In this document: piece after piece, positions 36,221-49,800 of the stretch
How the letters are laid out: each line of letters begins with the position of its first letter
Position numbering within the stretch: the first letter of the stretch is position 1
The notes under the pieces: model-generated
The model's input: the letters and a program-made list of their open reading frames with translations, nothing else
Database searches by the model: none
Told to the model about the DNA's origin: nothing
Program-made: the position numbers and the translations under genes
Source: Apteryx mantelli
Taxonomy: Eukaryota > Chordata > Aves > Apterygiformes > Apterygidae
Reading direction: 5' to 3'
DNA: 64,000 nucleotides
Assembly (NCBI RefSeq): GCF_036417845.1
Contig: NC_089979.1
Span: forward strand, 120,499,415 to 120,563,414

Positions 36221-36570
36221 TGTCTGAGTGCTGCCTCATATTTGCAGGGGCAGCTGCCACCTGCCGTGTGCCTGTGGGCTGCTGCATCCCGGGGGAGCAC
36301 TGGCGCGGCGCAGCCCAACCGCCCTGCGAGGCAGTGCCCCGGCTTGCCGCGGGAGCAAGCAGCTGCTGCCGGCACACAGGCGCGGGAAAGCCAAAAAGCT
36401 GCTGCTGGCAGGCAGCACCTCCTGGCCCTGGCGGCTGGCCACCAGCCCCGGGCAGCCGGGGGCTTCTGCGCGGCTCCGGCAGGGGCTCCGGCAGCGCCCA
36501 AACCTGTGCCGGCCAGGCGAGGAGGAGGAGGCTGGAGCAGAACTGAGCTTGGAGGTAGGTAGCATGGCCG
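36220..36570 (+). other. GC-rich block ending in a splice-donor-like site
   Basis: A 350-bp G+C-rich patch with moderate CpG, rich in CAG/CTG units. On the plus strand it ends with GAGCTTGGAG|GTAGGTAGC at about 36,553-36,554, a reasonable splice donor. It could be the first exon of a non-coding RNA, but no TATA box or matching acceptor is evident, so this is a weak suggestion. Open frames across it on both strands look like composition effects. Confidence 0.3.
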
Positions 36571-39500
36571 TGGAAGGGTGGATGGCGTGGAAATTTGTTT
36601 TATCTGCGCAGAGCTGGGAAAAACTTGCCCGAGCCCTGGCTGCCTGAACCCCTTACACCCCTGTACTAACATGCGAGCAGACTGACCGAGGGATGAGTGG
36701 CAGTATTTTATCTTCAAAGCAGCCTCGTGCTAGTTCTGTCATTTTCCTTCTGCTCCCTTTGGGTTTTTCAGACTCTATGAAACCTAATTGCTATTACAAG
36801 TCTCCTCCTCTCATAGCTGCATTTGTGGTTTTCTGGAAGCAGCTGCACCGAAACTCATTTGCCCCAAACCCCCTCAGCTGATCCCTGTGTTTTTGTGCCC
36901 ATGGCTTTTGGTGACAATTAACTGGTGAAGCTGTCGGCACTTCGGTGTTTGTCACCTTCAGAAAACCCCAGTCCCCAGTGCTTGCACCTGAGATGAAAGA
37001 GGGTTTGAAACACAGGTACGCTAGGGAGGGACCAGTCATAAGGGATGTTTGCAGCTCAAGCAATACAAGTTTACACTTCAGCACAGCCGAAGCATTTACT
37101 GTTTCTCACCTAGCTAGATCAGCAGAAATGCTTCAAACAAAACATGAGACCTGTGTATAACCCTGCATATATATCCCTGCCTGCCAGGACAGCTGGACAC
37201 ATTTTAGGAGATCATAATTTTCTCTCAGTGCATGGAAATTCCCTCCTTGCTGAACTTTTGTCGCAGGTAAGCTCTTGCCTTTCAGCCCACCTTGCATTTT
37301 GCTGCAGCAACGCACTGGGGTGTGATTTCTGGGCAGTGTAAGCTAGCGTGAGCCCGCACAGTTACCAGAGAAGGATGTCCTGCTCTTCCCTGCCACGTGC
37401 TGCCCAGCCCTGTGCCGCGCCTGGTGCTGGCCCAACCTCTTGTACCACCGTACAGTGAGCCAGGCACTTTGCTGATTCTGCTGAAAACTTTTCATTTATC
37501 GGCAGATTAAATGCCTTTTCTTTTTACATGGGTTTCGTTCTCAGCTAGACTGGACATGCCTTTCTGCTGTGCCCCTTTTAAAGCATGTTTCAGAGCAGCA
37601 CTTCCATGCCGTGCCCTTTTAAAAGCAGTAGTTATGTTAGTTGTAATTATGGCTATGTTTCGATAGACCAGCCTGTCTGAGTACTTTCCCAATTCCTTAG
37701 TTAACTTCTGAGTCTGTTCGTTGGTTGCTTGCCTGCCCAAAAAGCTCTGCGAACTTATTTCCATAAGAATTTCTTGGAGGACTGCCAGGCACTCTTGGGA
37801 TCACCATTTTAATGGAGAAATGGTGACGGTTACTTTTGACATGGTTCTGTGACACCTGAAGGCCACTTATATGATCTTGGTGGCCCGCAGCATCCTTTGA
37901 CCCAAGTTTGGGACCATTGATTTAAGATATTCCAAAACACAACTTTGTAGTAAAAGCTTGTCTGAATAGGAGTTAATGAATGATTCTCAGATGCAGAAGG
38001 GGCTAAATTTTTAACATGACAAGTGAAGTAATTACCCTTTTCTGTCACAGGTGTCTAGAGAGACTGGGAACAACTGTGTAATTTCTCTATGCATTTGCTT
38101 CCTCCTCTTGTACTTTGGGAGAGTAAAAAGGTGTGTTTTATACAAAGCTTAACACTGAGAAGATAAATGAATGCATGCTGGGGGCCCACTGATATTGTTG
38201 AATAGCATGCATTACTAGGAAGTACATTAAATGTTAATCTTCTGTGGTATATGTGGTAAACAGTTGTCTGATGTTGTTCTTATCAAAATAATCATTTCCA
38301 TTTTAAAAGGTAAAGAAAACCCCAAAACACTGTGCTTCTTTTTTGCGATGTGATTTCAATTTGTTGTCTTGGACTGCTTTATTGTATTACAGTGGAGCTT
38401 TTCTGGTCTTGTTTTCTGTTTTCAATTTTCCAAAACTGCAGACTTAGAAAATTCAAGAAAGATGTAGTTAAAATAAATGTTTTTTTCTGTTCTATCTTTT
38501 GTCTCTTTTTACTGATAAAAGTCTAAATAATCCAAAAGATAAACCTTCTTTGTTCCAGCTTATGATACTGATCGTTGGCAAGGTCAGTTGCAAAGGTTTC
38601 CCAGCATGAACTCCCATTCCCTACACTCTGGGCTCTTCTTTAAGAAGAATTCACACCAGAAAGGTTTTTTTCAGAGTTTGGAACTCGTCTGGCTTTGCTC
38701 TTATTTGACGGAATAAAGACAAAACCAACAAAATGGCATTTTGAGTAAATTTTTTGGTTATGCACCATTTATTATTGAATATTCAATACTGTTTGAGACA
38801 AATTCAGGAAGAACTTTGTTTTTTCATCAAAGATTACCTAAAGCATTGTGGTTCATTTCTTGATTTCCAGATTTCTCAGATGTCCTTTGCTCTGTCCAAG
38901 AAATATGGACACATTACTATCAATCTTGTGTATAAAAGCTGGTCTTGGTTTTGGTCTTGGCCAGAAAGACACATTCACACCTATTATTGGTTTCAAAAGG
39001 TTAACTCAAGTTTTGACTTTTTAACTCTTCTGCTCATAAGCTTATAAGCAGGGCAGGTATGAAACCTTGATGGGTTTTGAAATTATTGGGGCATATCAGA
39101 AAAGAGTCAGATAGCAAAAAAGAATTCTGTGTTTCATAAAAGGAAATATAGATTTTACCTAATCAGTGGCAAAAGTTCATCTGTTTGGTCACACTCATCT
39201 GAAACCCACAAAAACCCCTCTTGCACTTTCAGTACACAAGGAAAACTTGAAACTGAAGTTTGGTAATGAGAAGGAAATCTGCCCTGTGCATTTGTGTCCT
39301 GGAAAGACACCCCTCCTCTTCAAACCAACTTCTTGTCGGACCTGGTATTTTTCAGAACATCTTGGGCCTTATTTCTTCTTTTAAGCAGGCTGTGCATGTC
39401 CAGCCCCAGGCAGCGGAAGAGGAGGGAGGTGCGGGCGGGAGCACGAGCTCTGCTTGGCCCTGGCTGGCCTCGGTGACCCTCCTCAGTGCGCAGGCGAACA

Positions 39501-42489
39501 AGGGGTCGGAAGGGCTGAGACCTGAAGTGAACTGCCTCCTGCGCAACCCAGGTCAGCCGTGCGGCAGCCCGTGGGGAAGCTGCCCTCATGGCCCAGCTCC
39601 GGCAGGAGGCTGGTCTCACCCCATCCCGACCGGGCCGGACCCTTGCAGGGCCGGGACTTGCGGGGCGTGGAGAATGTGTAACCTCGTTGTACCCAACCAT
39701 GAGACCCCCTAACTTTAACCTTTACATGTCCAATCATAACTGTGTCGAAATTATGATGCAGGTATTTTTTACATGCCCAGCATGCCCCTTCGAGCCGGAG
39801 TGCACCAGCTTGGCCAGCTGTACCTTTCATTCCCGCTTCCTCGGTTGGATGTGGATAATCTTCACCCCTTGCAGCGATAATGGTGGACTGAAGGCCCGTA
39901 CTGCCTGCAAGCCCTGGAGGGACTCCCCACAAGCAGCAGGGGCTTGGGTTGATCATTTGCTTGTTTTCTCAAGAGCATAACACAAGATCAGGAGCAGGTT
40001 TAAACATGGTGAACATCATGGATGCCTGCAGGTTTTCTACCCACACTGCTGTCTATAGCCTGGACGAAGTGACAACACCATGCTGGGCTTTGGATAAGAC
40101 TAGCCTAGGGTATCTGCTAAGCAGTAGTGAAATCTGTCTTGCCTCTTGCTGATCTGTCCAGTCAACCCCATCTCCCCAGCAATCTCTGAGCATGCGCTCA
40201 GCGCAGTTGCACTTGTGTGCATCAGCACGGGTAGTGGATGAGTCTGGTTTTGAGAGCAGACTTCTGGATGGGTCTATGATGTTGAAAATAAGTTCTCAAG
40301 AGCCTTATGCTGCAACCAGAGCTATGCCCTGACACTCTTGACCAAAAAGATTTGAAAGCTCTTTCTGATACTGATGAGAAGCTCTTGAGTTGTAATGTAT
40401 AAAATAATATAGTATAAAAGTGTGTACACGTCTGTATTCTGCCCAGCCAGATCCCTACTTTTGGAGTTGTTAGCTTCACCCTTGGGCTTCTAACTACGCT
40501 GATACAATTGCCCTGCTTTCGTTGTCAGGCTTGCCAGCTCACCAGCTCTCTTGTAGAGGGTTGAGCTAACCGTGAGGTTTTTAGCATTTTGTATCATCTT
40601 GCACATTTCCTGCAAGAGGTGGCAGAAAATGTGTTTCCTGAGATGAAGTAAGCAAAAAAAAAGAATAGCTATGAAAAACAGACCGAAAGAACCTAAAAAC
40701 CAAGAAAAAGAATACAGCCATTCAGCAACTTCCTGTTTACCAGCAGCTCAGACACAGATTTAACAGCAGCGTTACCAACTTCTCCTTACATCTTCTCTCG
40801 GACAACAACAACGTGAGATGTGTGTGTCGCTCACTTAAAGCTGTTCTTCATGTTCCTGAGGAGTGCAGAGGCCTCAGAGAAGACCGGAAAGACTGGACAA
40901 CTCTGTGCACACACCTCCTTTGTGATCATAGTGACTGCGGTCTAGATGGGACGGGACCGTTCTCCAGATTTTGCTGCACGAGGCTCATTCACCAAAAGCA
41001 AGGCAGCAGAGCAGCCTGCCCTGGGGAGGCTTCACTGCAGCCCCCACGGCCCCTCCAAGGGCGACCTGCTGCCTGGGTCAGAGAGCAGGTTTGACTCCAG
41101 GTCTCCTCAGTCACCAGGCAATTCTTCAGCCACACAGACCTCACCCACCTTCCCCGTTTTGAGAGCATGGTTTCATACATTACAAGCCTAGCAGTTTCCT
41201 TTTATGACCTGACAAGCCTTCAGAGCTGCTTCCCCAGCAGGCTGCTCTGGCTAGAGCGGTGTGGTGCCAGAGAGGCAGCTGTGGGCAGAGGCAGTGTGCA
41301 CATCTGCCAGGGGATTTCCTCAAGGGCACCCAAGAGGGCAGCCATGTGGGGCGGCAGCTTCCTGCTTCCTCAGAGATGCCAGGCGAGCGTGGTTCGAGGC
41401 AGGCCTGGAAACAGAAGCCACATAACCACATCAGCGCGGCGGTGAATCCTCCACGGAGATGCCACTGGCACCATGCACAGGGCTGGGCAGGCGCAGCAGC
41501 CTCCTGGGAACGTGCCAGGGATCTGCGGCATGGCATGGCACCACGCATGGGTGCTCCCGTGGGGCACAGAGTGCAGGCTGGACCAAGCCAAAGCCAGACT
41601 AGGAACCAGTCTAACAATTCAACCATGCAGGTGATTTAGTGCCATCACCCTGTCCTCAGCTCTGCAGGGTTGACCAGTATTTGTGTAGCCAAAAGATTTT
41701 GCACTGTGCTACGCAGCTGGTGGTGGATGAGGTGTCACTGCAATGGGAGGAATCCTGCCCGATCCCTATCCCTTCACAACTGGAAGGTCAAAAAGCCCCT
41801 AGGAGAAAGTACTGAGCCTTGGCAGGCAGGTTGAGTCTCAGAGGTGTGGTATTTTTTTTGGTGGTCTCTGATGACTGAAAGCATGACGTGCCACAGTGCT
41901 GCCCCTCAGGAGCCCGAAGCAGAGCTGTGCCGCGGCTGGGAAGTGATGGTGCTCCATGTGCGAGATCTGCCAGGGCACAGGGAATGTTCGGGAAGCAGTG
42001 GCTGGAGGCAAGGGGCACTCAGCTCACCAAGTCCCCGCCTGAATGGAGCTGGCACTCACCCAGGTGAGGGCAATACCCTCCACCCTTCACTTCTGTCCTC
42101 TCCTCATGAGGGTGAAGGACAGTCTTGCACAACCCCTTGCTGGCATGAGAAGGAAAGGACATCCTTCTCGCTGATGACGCATGGTGCAGGGGCTGGCAAG
42201 TGTAGCAGGAAGAGGATCACCCTGCCTGGCCTCAGCAATCCTGCTCTTCTCTACCCAGCACTGGCCCCTGCTGGGGCAGGGAGCTGGGCCTGGTGGCCCT
42301 TTGCTCTGCACCAGTATGGCCATTGCCACGCTCTTCTGGTGAGTGCTGGTCAGCCAGTTCACACAACTAGCCTTGATGGTCTGGCAGTGAAAACAAAGGT
42401 TTACAACAGAGGAGGAAAGGGAAGACAGTATTTTGGGAAGTTAGTCGTTTTCACATCAGGTGAACCTGAAGAAATTCACTATAGGACAT
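36571..42489. other. 6-kb non-coding interval
   Basis: Nothing resembling a known exon or RNA gene. GC-rich patches occur at 39.40-39.68 and 41.23-41.56 kb, with AT-rich DNA between. No repeat family recognised. Confidence 0.45.
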
Positions 42490-43855
42490 AGAGATGGGTG
42501 GCTGAAGCAATGCTGAAACTGTTAGCATCTACCCTTGATGCGAGATGTAGGAAAAATGCAAACAGTAACTGTTATTAAAGAAGATTAAGGAGGAAAAGGA
42601 GGGAATTATATTCCAGTGAGTTTAACTTCAGTTCCTGAAAAGCACTAGAAGGAGTAAGCAGCCTGCAAGAAAATCAGAAAAGGGTAAGGTAATCTTTATT
42701 CTTGACAATAAAGATTTGTCAAGAAGCAGCTATGTCATATTGATCTAATTTACATCTTCATGCCAGTATGGCAAAGCAGTGGTATCATATATCTGTGAAT
42801 TAGTAAAGTTTCTGAGTGTTTCTAATACATCCATTTCCTAAGTTACTTGAATGAAACTTGTAGGTGGGTGCACAAGCAGTTAGAAAATTAATCTTCTCTG
42901 TGGTCTCTGCCAGACGGGAGAACTGCACTGAATGGGATTCTGCAGTTAGGACTGTACTGTCTCCCGGTACTAGTGAACTTGGTCATGAATTATTTGGGTG
43001 AAGGGCTGTTTATATTTTTGTTAATTTATTTGGACATGTCACCAACTTGGGAGGGGCTGCAAACGTACTGGGGGACAGGATGGTCATTCAAAGTAACCTT
43101 CACAAGTTAAATAGCCCAGAAATGATGGGTTGCAGTTCATTAAGGACAAATACCCAGTTCTGCACTTGGGCATATTCAGTGAAGACCACAAATACAGGAT
43201 GAGGAAGGCAGCATTTCTACAGAAAAGGATCTGGAGGCTGGAGTTCAGCACAAAAGGAGCATGAATCAATGGTGCTACACTATTGCGAAAAAAAGCCAGC
43301 TCCCACAATGAGATGATTCTTCCAGTTGGCTTTGCTGGGCTAAGGCCTCAGCTGGAGTGCTATGTCTAGTTTTGGGCACTGTAATGCAAAAAGATTAAGG
43401 ACAACTGGACATCTGCCAAAGGAAAACAAAGACTATGATTAACAATTTAGAAAACATGACCTAAAAGGAAAAAAATGATGGAACATGAGCTCTTCAGATT
43501 GAAGGGGATCATGATCTTCAAATATGTAGAAGTAGCTAGAAGAGAGTAGCAGTTGATCTACTATGGATAAGACAAGTAATAGACTTAAATCATACCAAAG
43601 GAGTTTTAGATTAAGATAAATTTTCTAGGAGTGGGGCTAGAAAAACACTGGGATGGAGCATAAGGAGAAGCTGTGGCCTATCCATGCCAGGGGAAAAGCA
43701 GAAGTCACAAGAGCAGGTTTAACAACCATGTGGCAGGGATGATGGGGGGGGGGGGGGGCGCTGACCCTGCCTTCAAGCCAGAGAATGGACTACATGATCA
43801 CATGAGGTCTCAGCCAGCCCCATTTTCTATGATTTCACTATTTTATTCATTCTTG
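42490..43855 (+). mobile_element. Old, diverged CR1-type LINE remnant
   Basis: The plus strand preserves scattered CR1 landmarks in the right order. A GGNYIPVSLTSVPEKH-like peptide at about 42,598-42,650 matches the NYRPVSLTSVPGK block. A stretch near 43,330-43,385 resembles the block encoding PHLEYCVQFWAP. The 3' end is CR1-like, with CACATGAGGTCTCAGCCAGC followed by TTTTCTATGATTTCACTA at 43,802-43,841. All frames are broken. A G15 run at 43,744-43,758 interrupts it. It is more decayed than the 9.5-kb copy, consistent with an older subfamily. Confidence 0.8.
43744..43758. repeat. Poly(G) run
   Basis: Fifteen consecutive G inside the CR1 remnant; its length is likely unreliable. Confidence 0.9.
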
Positions 43856-46800
43856 CTTGCATCCTTCACAGTTCTCCAGCCTTAGGCAAAGCAGTGCAAG
43901 ATGCTAACCTGAGAGGTGCCCATGCACTGGCATACAGAAGGTGCAGGAGAGCAGAAGCTTAAAACCTAAGTGCTTCAGTGTGAGAAAAGGAGCATCGGAT
44001 TAGGGATGAATAGAGAAGAGTCTCATTCTCAGAGATGTCATATGCCAGGGATGTATTTGCTGACTTATTTCTGTTCCACAATTTTCCTGTCATAACACAG
44101 GAGTGGGAAAATCCTGCTCTCTGCTCGCATTATCATGAATGAGTTACTGTGCTGGAAGCTTTGCAATGCACAGATTTCTGCTTCGGTGAAACTAAGCGAT
44201 TGTGCAAGGCTGCAGCTGTCGAGGCCGTCATCCGCAAGGCTTCGATGGCAGCGGTGCAAGGCGGAGTGGGAAGCAGAGTGAGGTGATCCAAACAAAACAA
44301 AGCGCCTTCAGCTGCTTCTCCTGAATAAACTCAGTGACAGTTTTTGGAGAACTGTCTGGCTTGTAACTTTTTTCTCTGCACTGAGCATCTGCTGCAGTAG
44401 AGATAGCCAGAGAAACAACAAATAGGGTTTTCTTTTCAGACAATTTCATCTGCACACATAAATGCTTTGTTACAGTAATATAACTCCACTTAAAAGTAAT
44501 ACTGGAGCTAAATCAGTATTTATGCTGACAAAGCTGAAAAGAAATCAAAAAACCTCTATCTGCTATCAGAGCAAAACAGACACATCTTAGTTCTACTGGA
44601 AATTTTTTGAAGTTTTGGTGTCTGTTTATTTTTGAGGAAGAAAGGTTAGAAGAAGAGGTTATTTATAAAAAAAGTTATATTTTAAAATGACACATTTAAA
44701 AACAAAAAATGGTAACATTTTGTCTGGAACTTGCCAGAATAAAATATTGTGACTTCTTCATAATTTTTCCTTTAGTGTAATGGGGGGGATTTCCCCAAAA
44801 CAGTTTGGTACATTTGGAAATATTTTAGTCAGCCCAAATGTACCCTTTTGATGGAAAAAAAACACCACCGCCCTCCAAAATCTCTCCTGCTTCTTTGTGC
44901 ACAGCCCTATGAATATGAGTTATCCCCCTTAAGAAAGGGAAATAAGTAATTCTGCTGTATGGCACATTTATACATATATTTACCTCCACACGGGGCATTG
45001 GGCTGATTAAACAATTCTGATTAAAATGATGCAGTCGTACTAATCCTGCATGTTGATTGCTGCTGATAGATCCAAGCGTTGTGTTGCTAACTTAAAATAG
45101 TCAATGATTCCCCAAAATACAGCTCCTCAGGCGGGGTTTCCTCCCCTACCATGCAGGCAGCCCCGCACTGCGAGCCCTGGGTGCTCTGCCAAGGAAGGGC
45201 GCTTGCTGGCCCGCGGCAGCGGTAGGGACCCTTGGAAGAGGGGAGCTGGGGCAGAGAGAGAGGGCAGGGAGGAGGAATTTGGGGTGGGAGATGCGCCCTA
45301 GGTGCTACTGTGCCTTGAGCCAGCATTGCGCTGCCATGCTGCTGCCATGCGGAGCATGGGCTTGCATCCAACCCCCTGGCCTCTGCCTTCTCCTTCTGCA
45401 AAGCCAAAATGTGGACATTTTTCTTCCCATAAACAGTAAAGACTGCTGGAATTTTACAGCCCATTTGTAGCGGAGCCACCCAGCTCTCCTGAACATCACA
45501 CACCTCCAGCTGTGGTTAACCTTGTTTTTTTTTCCCCTCCACTGAAATATTTGTCACCTCTTTACTCCTCTTCAAATATGACAGAGAAAGCCCTTAGCCA
45601 CCTTTTGAGCTGTGAAGGACAGCTGATTTAAAAGGGAAAGCCCTCATTTTGACTAAGAAGCTGCTGTTTGTTAGTACACTGTCAAGTAAAGGCAGAGGAA
45701 AGTGCTATTCTTGGACAAGAGCGCTTGAATGGGCTGTGTACCACTGTTCTGAGACTGGTGAAAGCAGAGCATCGCTTCAAGGCCCGCTGGGTGCTGCAAG
45801 AGCAGGCTGATTCAGGAAATAGTCTTGTCTTGGTAAATCTCCCACAGGGTAGGGTATCTTACTCTGTTTTTATTCTAGTCTTTTCCCAGCCGCTGCTAAC
45901 CCAACACCTGAGTACGTCCGCAGTGTCAGAAAGGTGCCTCGCACAAGCCTGGCCAAATGGCTAGAGTGGTATCAGGGCTTGCAAGCAATCACTCCGGAGG
46001 CCACAAGCAAGTTCTTTCTGGCAGTGCTTTCTGGCATGACCGCAGTTTCCTTTTTGCATTCAAACTCGACTTGCCTACATGATCTGTAGGAGGAAGGAGA
46101 GGTTTTGACAAAAGAAGACAATAGCATTTTTGTGGCAGCTAAGCTGGCAGTCACCCCAAGGCTCAGGATTTGCAGTGGTGGCATGAGGTAAAAAATGCCT
46201 CTGGGAGTCATGTCAGGGCTGAGCTAGTGTGCACTCGTGGTCCCCCGGTGTCAGTGAATATGCCTGTTTGTAGGAGCTGAGGATTTAAATCTCGTAAGGC
46301 TAGCCACCTCACTGTGAGATTCGTTTTGGCAAATGCCACGACCTTTCCCTTTAAAATGGGGCTATGGTGGAGCATTGGGCATCTGAATAGCTTGGAGGAG
46401 TGGAAGGAAAAGTGACATGGTGGTCACTTTTAGGAAGACATAGTCCTCAGCTATATGACATGTTGTCTGTGGTGGTTTTTCTCCACTGAAATGACTATTC
46501 TGACAGAAGATAAAACAGCAGGACCATAATGTCAAAGTGCTTAGGCTAAATACAAGAATTCTGGTGGAGGCATGGGCAGCAGGCACAACTAAAGTGGAAG
46601 TGTGAACCGTGGCACAGAAAGCCAAATGGTGTGAGATGTCCCTGCCCCTAAGGCTGACCGGGGCAGCTGTAGCTGTTGCAGCCTGCCCAGAGGTTCAGGT
46701 TTTCATTAACACCCACTGAGAAAGCCTGAGACAAACCAGAAGGCTCCTCCTACAGTGAAATTTCCCCTGTGATTTTAACCTGTGTCCAGCCTGACTTGTG

Positions 46801-49800
46801 ACTAGATGCTTGTACATTGGGTGTTTCACTAAAATGGTGATGTCACATGGCTCTCTTCTCCTGCACCTTACAAACCTAGCTCTGGGTGTAGGGAGCACAG
46901 CACATGGCATGGAGCCTGCACCCAAACTGGCCACAGGTTGGAGCACAGGAGATACCAGAAGTCTCTGTTGTTTTTTGGTTGCCTTTGCTGTAAGATATTT
47001 CTATCTCACAGGAAAGCCCATAAAAGTATGGAGAGAAGGTGCAAATACTGATACTACTGTCCAGCTGAGCACAACTAGAGTGACTCTGCAAGGCAGCAGC
47101 AAGGGCTGCTGGAGGAGGGAGCTCTAGGGTGTATTTCAGGCGGGTTTTTAGTCAACAGATCTGAGACTTCCCTGCCCTCAAGCTCCCACCCAGCGCCTTA
47201 GGAGCATCCCGAGGTCCAGTATGGGAGTGGTGCCTGCTGTCCCATCCCCTGCTGTGAGAGCCCCTGATTAGACGCCCTCTTTGCATGCATACGAAGGTCT
47301 GTTTTAGATCAGCTGGCCTGCTCTGCTCTGGCGGGAAGGTTGCTCCACAGCCCCAGCGTCCTGCTAACAGACTTCCTTCAGCCCAAGGGCACTCACGGAC
47401 AACTTATATTGCTTATATTGCAATAACGCTTATTGCATAAATATTGCTCCCATGCCAATGCTTTCTATCAGCTTAAACATCTCTCCTTTTTTCCCTGTTT
47501 CTTCGCTGCATTGCTTGTGCATAGCAAACATATCCCTTCTCCAGCTTTGCTTTACTAGGTTGAGCCAAGCTCTTCCCTGCCACTCTTCTCGGATGGGCTC
47601 TGCGCTTCCTGTTGCCCTGCCGCCTCCCTTTTTACCTCTTTCCACTTGAGTTCATCTCTTTCAAGTACAGGCGACCTTTAACTTCTGTGTTTGCTTCTTA
47701 CCACCTCTTATTGGTTTACCACATTTTCTGCTTTCTTATCTTCCTCAGATGAACTTCAAAGGGCTGTTTGACAGCTCAGTAGAAAATCCCTGTTAGTTTG
47801 GGTGGCTCTTCTGTAACTCTGTATACTGTGAATACCACTCAAATGAAAAGAATTGTCAGGGAATTAGGTTATTACAGCCTGACTGATGGTGGAGAAAATC
47901 AGAAATGCACACCCACCCTCTCAAATATCCTCTTCGATGCCTTTGCGGACAAGTTTGGCATACCTACTGCTTTCATCATCCACACCGGCAAACAAACTGG
48001 TGTTTTTTTCATCGCTTACACCTTCCGGCCCAGCAGTACATTGTGCGCCCAGGTTCAGCCCCAAACTACCAGTCCCCCAGCCGCTGTAAGGAGGCATGCA
48101 GGATGCCCACGGGAGGCGGCGGACTGGGGCTTGGCACACGGGGGAGAGGCAGGTGGGATGGGGCACCAGCGCACTGAGAGCCACAGGGCTCTGCAGCGCC
48201 TCTCCGGCATGACAGGGAGGGAGGCTTGTCCCCGGGAGCTGCTGGAGGAGGAGAGCAGGGTCAAGAGGGAGCATCGCCCGCAAAAGTGCCAGCATGCGGG
48301 ACACCCCCCTCACGAATGCCCTGTGCAGCAATCACATCTGCCCCTGGTTCTCCCCTGCCCCTGCCAGCATCTTCCTTAGTTTTCATCATCTGAATTATCA
48401 TCCGTTCTGCCAACAGTTCCCAAATCTACCCCTTTACTGCGAGCCTCCACTTCTGATCCCCCTCTTATCTCCCTGTCCTGGACAACACCTTTCCAAAGCC
48501 TCATTTTCATCCTCAAACCCCCTCTTCACTCCCTTCCTTATGTTGCCTTTGAAAATCACATACTCCATCCACTTTAATGAATTTTCCTTCATTATTCACA
48601 AGGAGTTAAATGTCCCAAAGGACTGTTGTGCATTGGGAACATAATCCACGCCAGAAGTGGCCTTTCCAAAGGCCAGGCAGGGCCAGGGACTTGACTGTGT
48701 CTATCGCTTGTCAAAATGCAGCAAGGGTGCTCTTGAAAAAGTTACCTCAGACTCTATAATTCTGTTATTTCCCTCCAAAACAGTACCACCACCACACTTT
48801 TTCCTTCCTCTCCCTATGACCAAATTCTTACCCGTATCCACACTGCAGTCCTCTCTGGTCTGCCCAAAGTACAGCGATTAGCCTTCTTCCAGCCATGGCA
48901 GCTGCCATCTTCACTCGTATCTTGTCTTTTTTCACTTTTAGTTTGGTGCTTTGCCTTGCCTTCAAGGTCCTGCATATCTCCTTCACACCACCTTCTTGCT
49001 TGCTTGAGCTTTCTCCAACACATGTAGCATTTCCTCTTCTGTTACCCCTACTTACTCTTGCAGCTTCATGCTTCATTTTGCCCAGCCATTTAGGATTGCA
49101 GCTGGTGAAAATACATGGCAGGAATTTTTCCTGATTAAAAAAAACATGTTTTGACTAAACTGAAATCTTCTTGCAAAAATCATAAATTTAATAAAAAATA
49201 ATTCAAGAAAAAAAGATTTTTTCATTTTATAAGTCTAAGTGTTTTAACATGCAGATATATCTTTAATAGAAGCTTTCATTCTGTTATAGGCTTTGTGTGA
49301 AACTATCATTTAATTTTTTTTATATGTGTTAATAACTTACCAGCCAAACCAATGCACAAAGCCTCCAATAACAAATAAAAAGTGACATCCTTAACTGGAA
49401 AAATAAAATGTTTCAATCATGAGAAGAAATAAAGACAGCTGACCTTACTGATTTTTAAAACGTAAGTGTAAATATAATGTAGTTACATTACATTGTACTG
49501 TATGCCAGGACATACTACTGACCTACTATTCATCACACAGTAGAGAATAAAATAAAACAAATTTATACTAAAATAATGTCCCAAAAGTTAATTCTTCACA
49601 AAATTAAAAGAAAAAAGGGGAACTGGTCTCTCTTAGGTAATAAAACTAACCAGGTGGTTGGAGGCAGGACGCTGCCATGGTGACTGGCAGCATTTTGAAT
49701 ATCTCGGAGGACTGGGCTCTTCTTTCTGACACTGCTACTGACTGCTGCCAGGTCCTTCATAAGGTTATTTCTTTTTTTCCGAGCCCATTTGCTCACTTCT

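Noticed and set aside
47798-48379. 193-codon open frame
   Set aside because: Begins at TTG, and its second half is a GC-rich patch with open frames on both strands.
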